This document shows positions 8,993 through 19,199 of a stretch of 64,000 bases of DNA, one piece after another. This DNA comes from Gallionellaceae bacterium. Its GTDB lineage: Bacteria; Pseudomonadota; Gammaproteobacteria; Burkholderiales; Thiobacillaceae. The stretch spans positions 52,380 through 116,379 of the forward strand of contig JAQTLN010000013.1 in NCBI GenBank assembly GCA_028714875.1. The letters run 5' to 3'. A program made the position numbers and the translations under genes. Every line of letters starts with the position of its first letter. Position 1 is the first letter of the stretch. The notes below the pieces were generated by a model. That model ran no database searches. It saw nothing but the letters and a program-made list of their open reading frames with translations, and had not been told where the DNA came from.

Positions 8993-10201
8993 TTACTGGC
9001 AAACCTGTTGCATGCTGAAGGAGAGCAAATTGGTGCTGTTGATGGCTTCCATGCCACTGGAGATCAGCCAACGCAGTGCCTTGGTCGGAGGAGGGGTGAT
9101 GCCGACCAGTTCGGTGGGGCATTTGAACGTTAGAACATACAGCGGCCTTTCGCCGGTCGGATAGACCTTCGTGATGCTCGGGAGGATGTCTATGTCCGGT
9201 GATGGCAGGTGGGGCTCTGGCAGGTAATTCCTCAAGCTGTTGAATATCTGGTGCAGCTCGGTGGCCGCCGCCGGGTTGGACGCGGCGGGTGTTTGATTGA
9301 ATGCCGCCTGGCTGGGCTGGCTGAATGAGGGCAGCGAGGGCAGGGCGAACATGATGCCGCTAAGCAGCTGGCCAAGGCTTTCGCCCGGGTTGAACGCCGC
9401 ATAGGGCTGGCTGTAGGCCGCGTTGTAGGCCAGATAGGGGTTGGTCGATCGCGCGATGATCGTGTCGGCCTTCCGCGGTTGAGCTCGCGCGTTGGCCGCG
9501 ACTCCGGTATTCCAGGGATTGCTGGGCGGGGTGGTCACAGCAACCGCCGGGGCGGCATGAGCGGCAACCGGAGCCTGCTCCGCGACCACGGGGGCTTTCT
9601 CGGTAACGACAGGAGCCTTCTCCGCGACCACTGGAGATTTCTCGACCACAACCGGGGTTTTCTCGGCGACCACCGGGGCACTGGCCGCGACGGAGGTCAG
9701 CGTCAATGATTTGCTCAGGATCAACGGGGCGGCGGGCGTGGCGGGAATGTTCTTGGGAACCTCGGGGCTCGATACTTTGGCCGTCATGACTTTGCTGGCC
9801 GCCAAGGGAGTGGTAACGATTGCCGCTGGGACGGCGGGGGCGACGGCCACAATGGGGGGGGGGGTTACGGTCGCCGTGGTTGCGGCGGGCAAATAGACAT
9901 TTGGTTTCGCGACAACGGGAGCTGTCGAGCTGGGCAGATAGGCATTCTCGGCAACAACCGGCGCCACCACGCTGACTGACGCCTGAGCGACAGGTTGCGC
10001 CGTGACGTGATATTTCCTGGCCTTTTTCTGCGCGGTTTTAGCTCTTCTGGGCGATTTCTTGGCTTTCTTGTGTGTGGCGCCGGCTGAGGACTTGCTCAGC
10101 TCTTCATTCACTGGCACATCGCTGCTCACGGCCGCGCTACTGTTGAGCAACGCTGCGGAGGCGATGATTAGGCAACTCAGGAGTTGAGGTAATGCTTTCA
10201 T
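8993..10201 (-). CDS. Secreted/envelope Ala-Val-Pro-rich repeat protein of unknown function
   Basis: 402 aa; signal peptide; Lys/Arg-rich segment; VVAEKxPVV repeats; C11 homopolymer in the coding strand. Confidence 0.65.
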   Translation of the reverse strand: MKALPQLLSCLIIASAALLNSSAAVSSDVPVNEELSKSSAGATHKKAKKSPRRAKTAQKKARKYHVTAQPVAQASVSVVAPVVAENAYLPSSTAPVVAKPNVYLPAATTATVTPPPIVAVAPAVPAAIVTTPLAASKVMTAKVSSPEVPKNIPATPAAPLILSKSLTLTSVAASAPVVAEKTPVVVEKSPVVAEKAPVVTEKAPVVAEQAPVAAHAAPAVAVTTPPSNPWNTGVAANARAQPRKADTIIARSTNPYLAYNAAYSQPYAAFNPGESLGQLLSGIMFALPSLPSFSQPSQAAFNQTPAASNPAAATELHQIFNSLRNYLPEPHLPSPDIDILPSITKVYPTGERPLYVLTFKCPTELVGITPPPTKALRWLISSGMEAINSTNLLSFSMQQVCQ

Positions 10202-10364
10202 GTGGCCGTCCTTGAAAAATCGGTTGCCCGACGCATTATCGACTGCTGTCGGAGTAAGTCAGACATATTGCATCAAGATGACCTGTCTGGGCTGTACGGG
10301 TTCCCCATGTTGTCGATAAGTGTTCATGGATATCGCGACAAAGGGCATTCTCGCCACACATTTA

Positions 10365-11102
10365 TTACCACGTCGCGGCACGGCAACCCGTGGCGTCGCA
10401 AACGAGATAACCACCGACCAGATCGTACCAGTCCGGCAACACCCAGCGCTCGCAAGGTTTGCCGTCGACGTGGTGGCTATGCCGGGCGGGTCGGTGAGTG
10501 TGGCCGTGGATGATGCGGCTTACCGCATGCCGGCGGAATGCCTCGGCAATGGCCAGCGGGTTCACGTCCATGATTTCCGGGCGTTTTCCGGCCTTGGCCA
10601 GTTCGCTGCGTTCGCGCAAGGCGGCGGCGATGGCGTGGCGTTCCGCCAGCGGTTTGTCGAGGAAATCGGCGCGCCAGGCCGGTTCCCGTATCTGTGCGCG
10701 TAACGCCTGATATTGCGCGTCGTCCGTGCACCAGGCGTCGCCATGCGCGAGCAGGGTGGCGGTGCCATACAGGTCGATGCGGGTGGGGTCTTCCAGCAGG
10801 GTCAGGCCGGCGGCGCGGGCGAGATCGGGGCCGACGAGAAAATCGCGGTTGCCGGGCAGGAAGTAGATGGAGACGCCGCTCTGGGAGACGCGTTTCAGGT
10901 CGGACGCGATCTCGGCGTGGAACGGCAGGATTAGATCGTCGTCGCCGACCCAGGCCTCGAATAGATCGCCCAGGAGGTAGAGGGCTTCGGCGTGGATCGC
11001 TTTCTGGTCGAGAAAGCGCCGGAACGACAGGGCGGCGCCGGGGCGTTCCGGGGTGAGATGCAGATCGGAAAGAAACAGGGTGGCCGAAGCCACTTGAGGC
11101 AT
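10365..11102 (-). CDS. lpxH: UDP-2,3-diacylglucosamine diphosphatase
   Basis: LFLSDLHLTPERPG, YLLGDLFEAWVGDDD, LPGNRDFLVG, IHGHTHRPARH metallophosphoesterase motifs. Confidence 0.93.
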   Translation of the reverse strand: MPQVASATLFLSDLHLTPERPGAALSFRRFLDQKAIHAEALYLLGDLFEAWVGDDDLILPFHAEIASDLKRVSQSGVSIYFLPGNRDFLVGPDLARAAGLTLLEDPTRIDLYGTATLLAHGDAWCTDDAQYQALRAQIREPAWRADFLDKPLAERHAIAAALRERSELAKAGKRPEIMDVNPLAIAEAFRRHAVSRIIHGHTHRPARHSHHVDGKPCERWVLPDWYDLVGGYLVCDATGCRAATW

Positions 11103-11110
11103 GGCGGTGT

Positions 11111-11725
11111 TCAGCCCTCCACAACCTCGGCTGTTTCGATGATGACGTTTTCCACCGGCACATCCTGATGGCCTGCGCGCATGCCGGTACGCACCTTGCG
11201 GATGCGGTCGACGGTGTCCTGGCCTTCGCTGACTCGGCCGAACACGCAATAGCCGTAGCCTTGGGCGGAAGGCTCGCGGAAGTTGAGGAAGTCGTTGTTC
11301 GAGAGGTTGATGAAGAACTGGCTGCTGGCGGAATCGGGGTCGGGCGTGCGCGCCATGGCGATGCTGTAGGCGACGTTCTTGAGGCCGTTGTCGGCTTCGT
11401 TGCGAACCGGCGCGCGGGTGGCTTTCTGCTCCATGTCGGCGGTGAAGCCACCACCCTGGATCATGAAACCGTCGATCACACGGTGAAAAATTGTGCCGTT
11501 GTAGTGGCCGTCACGCACATATTGCACGAAGTTGGCGACAGTCTCGGGGGCGGCTTTTGCGTCCAGTTCCAGGGTGATGGGGCCGAAGTTGGTTTGCAGT
11601 TTGATCATGGTGTGGGCTCGGTTGGGTTGCTTGGAGGCGGCGGATTTCGGTGCCGCGAAGCTCGCGGCGGTGAAAGAGAGCAGGCAAAAGGCCAGGATGA
11701 AGCGAGTCAGGTTTCGGGTCGGCAT
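11111..11725 (-). CDS. ppiB: Peptidyl-prolyl cis-trans isomerase, cyclophilin type, exported
   Basis: FGPITLELDAKAAPETVANFVQYVRDGHYNGTIFHRVIDGFMIQGGG; N-terminal signal peptide. Confidence 0.93.
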   Translation of the reverse strand: MPTRNLTRFILAFCLLSFTAASFAAPKSAASKQPNRAHTMIKLQTNFGPITLELDAKAAPETVANFVQYVRDGHYNGTIFHRVIDGFMIQGGGFTADMEQKATRAPVRNEADNGLKNVAYSIAMARTPDPDSASSQFFINLSNNDFLNFREPSAQGYGYCVFGRVSEGQDTVDRIRKVRTGMRAGHQDVPVENVIIETAEVVEG

Positions 11726-11729
11726 AAGG

Positions 11730-12992
11730 TCAGCGTTGCGCGAGTCGGGTGGGTAATTCCGAGGTTTTTTCCATGACGATTCGCCAATGGCCCGCGTCCA
11801 GCTGCCAATAGAGGCGTTTGCGGCTGACGCTGGAAAGCCGGTCGCTGCTGTAGCGCTGGGTGAATTCGGCATAGGCCATGGGTTTGCCATCCTCAACGCC
11901 CGGGTAGAGGAACAGGCTGATGTCCTCCAGTTCAACCTTGATCCAGGTTTTGTCGGTGATGTTGCGGCGTTTGTTTTCCGACCAGACGCGGCCTTCGCCA
12001 TTCAGGAAGTCACTGGCGTAATGGCCCAGGAAACGGTCCGCTTCACGTTCCTGCCAGCTCGCCTGCCAGGACTGGAGTTGCGCCAGCAGGTCGTTTCTGG
12101 CCTGTTCCCAGGATTCGCGGTCGATCCAGTCGGTGCGATCGGCCAGCACAACGGGTGTGGCGCCCGGCTGTACCCAGCGGCTGATTTCCTTCAGGTCGGG
12201 ATTGGTCACCACCACGCAGCCGTCGCTGGAGCGGGGCGGGCGGCTATAGGTGTCGGAAGGCACGCCATGCAGCCAGATGCCGTGGCCGCTGCGGCCCTGG
12301 GTGCGGTCCCATTCGTTCGGGTAATCCAGCGGGAAGGCGCCTGCGCCATAGAGGTCGGCCAGGCTTTTGCGCGGAAGTTCCCGCGCGATCTGATAGATGC
12401 CCATCGGTGTGCGCTTGTCGCCTTCCGTGCGCTTGTCGGTGCCGTTCTTGCCGATGGTCATATAGAAGTCGGCTTTCAGGCGCGGCTCGCCATTCACGTT
12501 CTCGAACAGGTAGAGGCGGGCGCGCGAGGCGTCGGCGAGCAGGGCGTATTTCTGCTCGGCCGCGAGTTGCAGTATCTGGCGTGGCAGGAGGGCCGGGTCG
12601 GGCTGGTCGATATAACGCAGCAGGCGCACACGCGCTTCGTCGCGCAGATCGGACAAGGATTGCGCGGAAGTCGCCGAGCGGGATGTCATCGTGCCGATGC
12701 CGGAAAGCGGGCGTGAGCGCGCCATCAGCAGATCACCCTTGATCAGGTGGGCAAGCTTGAAATCGGGGCGCAGCGAGATGACCCGGTTGACTTCCCGCAG
12801 GGCGTCATCGAGACGATTGCTGCGGATGTCCTGTAGCGTTTTGGCAATCAGTCCATCGGGTGAAGGCAGATAGCGCGCCATGTCGGCGCTGGCCACCAGG
12901 ATGGGTGCCTCGCTGTTGGCTCCGGCCAGACCGGGCAGAGCGGTCAGCAGAACCAGTGCGAGAGTGGATAGCCATTTGCCCATGTGTTTCAA
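11730..12992 (-). CDS. L,D-transpeptidase (YkuD/ErfK-like) with C-terminal NTF2/SnoaL-like domain
   Basis: HGIWLHGVPSDTYSRPPRSSDGCVVVTNPDL catalytic motif; signal peptide; NTF2-like C-terminus. Confidence 0.88.
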   Translation of the reverse strand: MKHMGKWLSTLALVLLTALPGLAGANSEAPILVASADMARYLPSPDGLIAKTLQDIRSNRLDDALREVNRVISLRPDFKLAHLIKGDLLMARSRPLSGIGTMTSRSATSAQSLSDLRDEARVRLLRYIDQPDPALLPRQILQLAAEQKYALLADASRARLYLFENVNGEPRLKADFYMTIGKNGTDKRTEGDKRTPMGIYQIARELPRKSLADLYGAGAFPLDYPNEWDRTQGRSGHGIWLHGVPSDTYSRPPRSSDGCVVVTNPDLKEISRWVQPGATPVVLADRTDWIDRESWEQARNDLLAQLQSWQASWQEREADRFLGHYASDFLNGEGRVWSENKRRNITDKTWIKVELEDISLFLYPGVEDGKPMAYAEFTQRYSSDRLSSVSRKRLYWQLDAGHWRIVMEKTSELPTRLAQR

Positions 12993-14041
12993 CGCTCCTC
13001 GACGATTTTCCAGGCGTCGCCCTGTTTTTCCAGGACCAGGGTTTTCATGCCCTTATCTTTATAGGTGTTGGAGGTATAGCGCTGCGTAAAACTGACTTTG
13101 GCGCTGTCGCCTTGCAGTTTGATCTTGATCCGGTCCAGTTCCACCTTGATGAATTCCGGGCGGGTGACGCGGGCTTTCCGCTCGGTTTCCCATTCCGCGC
13201 GATCGCTCCCGCCGGGCACCTGGAAGTTCTTGCTGTAGAAGGCCAGATAGCCTTCGGCATCGCGCTGGCTCCATACATCGGCCCAGGCATGGACGGTACG
13301 TTCGATCTCCACGTTGGGGTCGATCGCCACGGCGGCTGTTTCGGCGGGTTTGCTCGCCGCCGCCGGCACGACCTGAGGCTTGGCGGCCTCTTCGACTTTG
13401 GCGGGCGCGGCGGGACGAACCTGCTCGGTCGGGGCTGTGGTGGCCTGCGTGAGCTGGCTGGTTTTCGTCGTGCCGGTCTTGGCGGGGGCTTTGCTCTTGC
13501 CCGCGTCCACCACATGCGTGGGACTGAACAGATCGCGGATCATCGCCAGCTTGGTCAGCGCCGAAGTGTTCGACTTGTCCAGTTGCAAGGCTTTGTCGTA
13601 GGACTGCGAGGCCATCTTGGCATAGATGTCGCCCAGGTTTTCATGCGCGGTGGCATAGCTGGGGTGCGTGCGGATAGCCATTTCCAGGCTGTTCTTGGCA
13701 CGATCGTACTGGGCCTGCGCGGCATAAAGCACGGCCAGGTTGTTGTAGGGCTCGGGCAATTCCGGGTAATCCTCGGTGAGGTCGGCAAAGACCTTGACCG
13801 CGTCGTTGTAGCGGTTCAGTTCGGTGAGGATCAGGCCCTTGAGGAAACGCCCCTGAGCATCTTTCGGATTGGCGGCCAGGAAGGCATTGACCTTCTCCAG
13901 CGCGGCGGGGTTGTTGCCTTGCCGGAACGCCTGGTTGGCGTCCTGGACGTTGGGGGCGGCGGCATGAGCCACCGAGGCGGCGGGAAGCCAGGCAAGAAGG
14001 AGGGCGACGGGTAAGACGCGGGAGAAACGGGATGTGACCAT
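12989..14041 (-). CDS. TPR-repeat protein with C-terminal NTF2/SnoaL-like domain
   Basis: TPR pattern (AFRQGNNPAALEKVNAFLAANPKDAQGRFLKGLIL...); C-terminus resembles that of the neighbouring L,D-transpeptidase. Confidence 0.8.
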   Translation of the reverse strand: MVTSRFSRVLPVALLLAWLPAASVAHAAAPNVQDANQAFRQGNNPAALEKVNAFLAANPKDAQGRFLKGLILTELNRYNDAVKVFADLTEDYPELPEPYNNLAVLYAAQAQYDRAKNSLEMAIRTHPSYATAHENLGDIYAKMASQSYDKALQLDKSNTSALTKLAMIRDLFSPTHVVDAGKSKAPAKTGTTKTSQLTQATTAPTEQVRPAAPAKVEEAAKPQVVPAAASKPAETAAVAIDPNVEIERTVHAWADVWSQRDAEGYLAFYSKNFQVPGGSDRAEWETERKARVTRPEFIKVELDRIKIKLQGDSAKVSFTQRYTSNTYKDKGMKTLVLEKQGDAWKIVEER

Positions 14042-14163
14042 GTGTGCTAAGCTTTTCGCGGTTTTGCAGGTGATGGAGGGAGCCTCCAGGCCGCGCGAAT
14101 TCTAGCCCCCGCAGGGCACATTTCAAAATTCCTCCCCCGCCTTTCCCCCCTTCCGATCAAGCC

Positions 14164-15825
14164 ATGAGCGATCCCGCACCCGTTCAGCATTTCATCCGCT
14201 CCATCATCGAAGCCGACCTGGCCAGCGGCAAACATGCCGCCATCGCCACCCGCTTCCCACCCGAACCCAATGGCTATTTACACATCGGCCACGCCAAATC
14301 GATCTGTCTCAATTTCGGCCTGGCCCTCGATTACCAGGGCACCTGCAACCTGCGTTTCGACGACACCAACCCGGAAAAAGAAACCGAGGAGTACGCCAAC
14401 GCCATCCAGGAAGACGTGCGCTGGCTGGGCTTTGGGTGGAACGGTGAGGTGCGCTGGGCTTCCGACTATTTCCAGGCGCTGTATGACTACGCGGAAGAAT
14501 TGATCGGCAAGGGCCTGGCCTATGTCGATGACCTGACGCCAGAGGAAATGCGTGAATATCGCGGCACCCTGACCCAGGCGGGACGCGAAAGCCCCAATCG
14601 CGACCGCGCGCCGGCGGAAAATCTCGACCTGTTCCGGCGCATGAAGGCGGGCGAATTCGCCGATGGCTCACGCACCCTGCGCGCCAAGATCGACATGGCC
14701 AGTCCCAATATCAATATGCGCGACCCGGTGATCTACCGGATCAAGCGCGCGCACCACATCCGCACTGGCGACCAGTGGTGCATCTACCCGATGTACGACT
14801 ACACCCACTGTATTTCGGACGCGCTGGAGCGCATCACCCATTCTCTGTGCACCCTGGAATTCGAGGATCACCGCCCGCTCTACGACTGGGTTCTAGATCA
14901 ACTCTCGGTGCCCTCGCATCCGCGCCAAATCGAGTTCTCGCGCCTGGAGCTGCACTACACCGTCACCAGCAAGAGAAAGCTCAACCAGTTAGTGATGCAG
15001 CACCATGTCGATGGCTGGGACGACCCGCGCATGCCCACCATCCACGGCATGCGCCGGCGCGGCTACACCCCCGCCGGCATCCGCGAATTCGCCCGCCGCA
15101 TCGGCATTTCCAAGAGCGACAACGTGATCGACATGGCCGTGCTGGAAGGCTGCATCCGCGAAGACCTGGAAACTCGAGTGCCGCGCGTGATGGCCGTGCT
15201 CAACCCGATCAAGGTCGTGCTGAGCAACTACCAGGAAGGCGTGACTGTGGCGCGCAGTGCCGGCTTCCACCCCAATCACCCGGAATTCGGCGAGCGTGGC
15301 GTGCCGATCGGCCAGGAAATCTGGATCGAACAGGATGATTTCGCGGAAAACCCGCCCGCCGGCTGGCAGCGCCTCACCCTCGGCGGCGAAGTACGCCTGC
15401 GCTACTCCTACGTCATCAAGTGCGAAGAAGTGGTGAAGGACGCAGCCGGCAACATCGTCGAACTGCGTTGTTCCATCGACCACGAAACCCTGGGCAAGAA
15501 CCCTGTCGGCCGCAAGGTGAAGGGCGTCATCCACTGGGTTTCCGCCGCGCATGCGACGGCGATCGAAGCGCGCCTGTATGACCGCCTGTTCCTCGACGCG
15601 GAACCGGACAGCCACAAAGACCGCGACTTCCTGGAATTTCTCAACCCCGATTCCCTGAAAGTGGTGAATGGCTGGGCCGAAGCCTGCGTCGCTCAAGCCG
15701 AACCGGAAACCCGCTACCAGTTCGAACGCCTCGGCTACTTCTGCGCCGACCGCTACGACCACCAGTCCGGCGGGCGAATGGCGTTCAACCGCACCGTCAC
15801 CCTGAAGGATTCCTGGAGCAAGTAG
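14164..15825 (+). CDS. glnS: Glutaminyl-tRNA synthetase
   Basis: [29 protein letters not shown] motif; [11 protein letters not shown]. Confidence 0.97.
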   Translation: MSDPAPVQHFIRSIIEADLASGKHAAIATRFPPEPNGYLHIGHAKSICLNFGLALDYQGTCNLRFDDTNPEKETEEYANAIQEDVRWLGFGWNGEVRWASDYFQALYDYAEELIGKGLAYVDDLTPEEMREYRGTLTQAGRESPNRDRAPAENLDLFRRMKAGEFADGSRTLRAKIDMASPNINMRDPVIYRIKRAHHIRTGDQWCIYPMYDYTHCISDALERITHSLCTLEFEDHRPLYDWVLDQLSVPSHPRQIEFSRLELHYTVTSKRKLNQLVMQHHVDGWDDPRMPTIHGMRRRGYTPAGIREFARRIGISKSDNVIDMAVLEGCIREDLETRVPRVMAVLNPIKVVLSNYQEGVTVARSAGFHPNHPEFGERGVPIGQEIWIEQDDFAENPPAGWQRLTLGGEVRLRYSYVIKCEEVVKDAAGNIVELRCSIDHETLGKNPVGRKVKGVIHWVSAAHATAIEARLYDRLFLDAEPDSHKDRDFLEFLNPDSLKVVNGWAEACVAQAEPETRYQFERLGYFCADRYDHQSGGRMAFNRTVTLKDSWSK

Positions 15826-15833
15826 CCCAACTC

Positions 15834-15985
15834 GCTCCCACGCTCCAGCGTGGGAGCAGTTCTTGGACGCTCCAGCGTCCAGAAGACCATACGACCATGA
15901 TGCTGGAGCGTCGAAATGGCGTTCCCACGCAGGAGCGTGGAAACGAGGTCGGGGACTTGCCCGGCTCCCACGCTTCAGCGTCCCG
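15834..15985. repeat. REP-like palindromic repeats (cluster 1, glnS/RAYT intergenic)
   Basis: gctcccacgctccagcgtgggagc, gacgctccagcgtc, ttcccacgcaggagcgtgg. Confidence 0.85.
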
Positions 15986-16516
15986 TCACCAGCGCGTCTC
16001 CACCTCCAGCAATCCCGGCAGACCGGCGTAGTTGCGGGCGCTGGAATAGCGCCAGTGAATGGGGTCGTCGACATAGCCTCGCACTACCGGGTTGTTGGGC
16101 AGGTAATCCAGCTTCTGCCGCATCATGGTTTCGCCCTGGATCAGTTGCGGGTGGGAGCCTTCCTGCCAGACCTGGTGTTCCCGGTCCGTCTTGTGTCGGG
16201 CTTTGTGGAAGGCCAGCAGGTCGAGGGCCGGGGATTGGATGGCGGTCATCCGCTCGACGATGCGGCCGGCGGTGTAAGACTTGAAACTGGCCATCGCCTT
16301 GCCCAGTTCGTCGCCGCTGGCGATCAGGTGGCAGTGGTTCTCCAGCAACATATAGCCGTAAAGCACGATGCGGCCTTCGTCCTGGAGGTGGCGCAAGCTG
16401 TCGAGGACGATGCGGGCGTTTTCCGGCTGGGCGAACAGAGGCAGCCATTGCAGCACCGTGCAGGTCAGGAAGTGCGGGGACTGGGGTTCGTGGATTTGGT
16501 AACGGCTGCGTCCCAT
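15986..16516 (-). mobile_element. rayT: REP-associated tyrosine transposase (RAYT, Y1_Tnp/IS200-like)
   Basis: LLENHCHLIASG HxH motif, QKLDYLPNNPVVRGYV and WRYSSARNY signatures; flanked by REP-like palindromes; ATG at 16516. Confidence 0.9.
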
Positions 16517-16573
16517 GATTGTTCTCGTATCGGTTTGCGGCGACTGTACTGGACGCTGGGGTATGGGCACCAC

Positions 16574-16691
16574 ACTCGTTCCCACGCTCCGGCGTGGGGA
16601 CGCTGTTTAGACGCTCCAGCGTCGTGATCGTATGACCTTCGGGACGCTGGAGCGTCCAAGACCTGCTCCCACGCAGGAGCGTGGGAGCGAG
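16574..16691. repeat. REP-like palindromic repeats (cluster 2, upstream of RAYT)
   Basis: ttcccacgctccggcgtgggga, gacgctggagcgtcc, ctcccacgcaggagcgtgggagc. Confidence 0.85.
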
Positions 16692-16792
16692 ATGCGCGCG
16701 GTGCCGGCTTCCAGGCGTGACCGGGCGCAATGCGGTGTGTATATTCGCCAGCGACCGCACCCGGGCGGACCTGGGCAACTCATCTCATCCCC

Positions 16793-18184
16793 ATGACCAC
16801 ACTGACCCTGCACAACACCCTCACCCGCAAGAAAGAAGTCTTCGTCCCCCTCACGCCCGGCCAGGTGCGCATGTATGTCTGCGGCATGACCGTGTACGAC
16901 TACTGCCACCTCGGCCATGCCCGCGTGCTGGTGGTGTTCGACATGATCACCCGCTGGCTACGCGCTTCCGGCTATGACGTGAACTATGTGCGCAACGTCA
17001 CCGACATCGACGACAAGATCATCAAGCGTGCCTTCGACAATGGAGAAGCCTTCACCGCGCTCACTCAGCGTTTCATCGATGCCATGCACGAAGACGGCGC
17101 CGCCCTCGGCGTGCTGCCGCCGGACCATGAGCCGCGCGCCACCGAATATGTCGGCAAGATGCTGACCATGATTCAGACTCTGATCGAGCGCGGTCATGCC
17201 TACGCGGCCGGAAACGGCGATGTCTATTACTCGGTCGGCAGCTTCCCCACCTACGGTCAGCTCTCCGGGAAAACGCTGGAAGACCTGCGCGCCGGTGAGC
17301 GGGTCGAGATCGACCCGTACAAGCGCGATCCGATGGACTTTGTGTTGTGGAAAGCCGCCAAGCCGAATGAGCCCGCCTGGACCTCGCCCTGGGGCGACGG
17401 CCGCCCAGGCTGGCATATCGAATGCTCGGTCATGGGCAGCGACCTGCTCGGCGCGCATTTCGACATTCACGGTGGTGGCCAGGATTTGCAGTTTCCACAC
17501 CACGAAAACGAAATCGCCCAGAGCGAAGGCGTGCACGACTGCAAATTCGTCAACTACTGGCTGCATAACGGCTTTGTCCGCGTCGATGACGAAAAGATGT
17601 CCAAGAGCCTGGGCAACTTCTTCACTATCCGCGAAGTGCTGGAAAAATATGACGCCGAAGTGGTGCGCTTCTTCATCCTGCGCGCCCATTACCGCAGCCC
17701 GCTGAACTACTCCGACCATCACCTGGACGATGCCAAGGCCGCGCTGAACCGGCTCTATACCGCTTTGCGGAACGTCGTTCCCTCTCCCCGGGATGGTGAG
17801 GGGAGTGTGGATTGGTCCGCCCCACAGCCCGCCCGCTTCAAGGAAGCGATGGATGACGACTTCAACACCCCGGAAGCCATGGCCGTCCTGTTTGACCTCG
17901 CCGCCGAAGTGAACAAAAGCCGCGATCCCGTCCAGGCCGGGCTGATGAAAGCCCTGGGCGGTGTGCTCGGTCTGTTGCAACGCGACCCGGAAGCCTTCAT
18001 GCAGGCCGGCCCCGGCGCCGCCGGCGACTACTCTCCCGAACGCATCCAGAGCCTGATCGACGAACGTCTCGCCGCCCGCAAAGGCAAAGACTTCAAACGC
18101 TCCGACGCCATCCGCGATGAACTGAAAGCCGCCGGCATCGTGTTGGAAGACGGCGCACAGGGGACGACCTGGCGGCGGGAGTAG
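16793..18184 (+). CDS. cysS: Cysteinyl-tRNA synthetase
   Basis: [45 protein letters not shown] (KMSKS). Confidence 0.97.
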   Translation: MTTLTLHNTLTRKKEVFVPLTPGQVRMYVCGMTVYDYCHLGHARVLVVFDMITRWLRASGYDVNYVRNVTDIDDKIIKRAFDNGEAFTALTQRFIDAMHEDGAALGVLPPDHEPRATEYVGKMLTMIQTLIERGHAYAAGNGDVYYSVGSFPTYGQLSGKTLEDLRAGERVEIDPYKRDPMDFVLWKAAKPNEPAWTSPWGDGRPGWHIECSVMGSDLLGAHFDIHGGGQDLQFPHHENEIAQSEGVHDCKFVNYWLHNGFVRVDDEKMSKSLGNFFTIREVLEKYDAEVVRFFILRAHYRSPLNYSDHHLDDAKAALNRLYTALRNVVPSPRDGEGSVDWSAPQPARFKEAMDDDFNTPEAMAVLFDLAAEVNKSRDPVQAGLMKALGGVLGLLQRDPEAFMQAGPGAAGDYSPERIQSLIDERLAARKGKDFKRSDAIRDELKAAGIVLEDGAQGTTWRRE

Positions 18185-18189
18185 GGCGG

Positions 18190-18290
18190 CTTTTTCCCCC
18201 CTTTTTCAAAGGGGGGGGTAGGGGGGATTTCTGAGGCGGCGGCTCAGGCAAACGTTGCTAAATCCCCCTTTGGGAAAGGGGGACGCCACT
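18190..18290. repeat. Inverted repeat of AAATCCCCCT...AGGGGGATTT type
   Basis: ccccccttttttc.. / ggggggggtaggggggattt and aaatccccctttgggaaaggggga. Confidence 0.6.
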
Positions 18291-18300
18291 TCACAAAGCC

Positions 18301-19032
18301 TCAGAAGGTTTTTTGCTCCGGAATCCCGGATGTCTTCAGATAGAGGTTGCGGCGTTTGCCGCCGGAGATCGGGATGCGCGTGGCTTTGAGGGCGGGGTAG
18401 TTCTCGGGGTTGGCCAGCGCCTGTGACCATTTCAGCGCGGTTTCCGGGTCCAGCGCCTTCTTGATGAGGTCCTGGGTCTTCGGGTGGAAGGGCGCCGACA
18501 GCCATTTGCCCAGGGTGTCCGGGCTGAGGGCCGTCGCCAGCAGATTCCAGCTACGCGCGTCGGTGGGCAACATCACCCAGCGCATCAAGCGGCCGGGGTC
18601 GAACAGAATGGCGTCGACGGCGGTGTAGAAGTCCGGCTCCGCCGCCGCCCTGGCCCACTTGTCGTAAATCTCCGGGTCGGTCCATTCCAGGAAGTTCTTC
18701 GGCGTGCCGGGGTCGAGCAGGGTGGACAGGCTGCGCACATAGGATTGCGGGTCGAGGCCGCGACGGCCGAATTCCAGCCAGATGCCGGGGTCGCTGAACA
18801 CTTCCAGCCACTGTAGGAAATTGCGTGGCGCCTTGAATGCCCAGCCGCTGGTCGTCAAATCCGTGCACCGGTCGGCCCAGCGGGTGACGCTGGGCGAAGG
18901 GGACAGGGGCGCGGGGGAAACCCCGGTGGGTCCGGTGTCGGCGGCCAGAGCCAGGTTCGCGCAAAGCAGGCCGGCGGCCAGAAGCGTTGTTTTCACAAGG
19001 GATGCGGAAGTGACAAACGGGAGGGGTGACAT
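18301..19032 (-). CDS. Exported protein of unknown function with internal W/DP-containing repeats
   Basis: Signal peptide (TLLAAGLLCANLALA); recurring W...DPxxW blocks across 243 aa. Confidence 0.6.
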   Translation of the reverse strand: MSPLPFVTSASLVKTTLLAAGLLCANLALAADTGPTGVSPAPLSPSPSVTRWADRCTDLTTSGWAFKAPRNFLQWLEVFSDPGIWLEFGRRGLDPQSYVRSLSTLLDPGTPKNFLEWTDPEIYDKWARAAAEPDFYTAVDAILFDPGRLMRWVMLPTDARSWNLLATALSPDTLGKWLSAPFHPKTQDLIKKALDPETALKWSQALANPENYPALKATRIPISGGKRRNLYLKTSGIPEQKTF

Positions 19033-19199
19033 GTCAGGCGGAAATAAGTTGCGGTAACGCGGACGGAAACAGAGTGCGGTGCCGCCAGATGGCGGCGAGA
19101 TTACCGCCGTTATCGCGCCGCCGGGCAGTCATTTCTTTCCGGCCCCGAGCAAGGTCCGACAGGCTGCCAGCCGCGTGGTTATCCGCGCCGGCACAGGTG

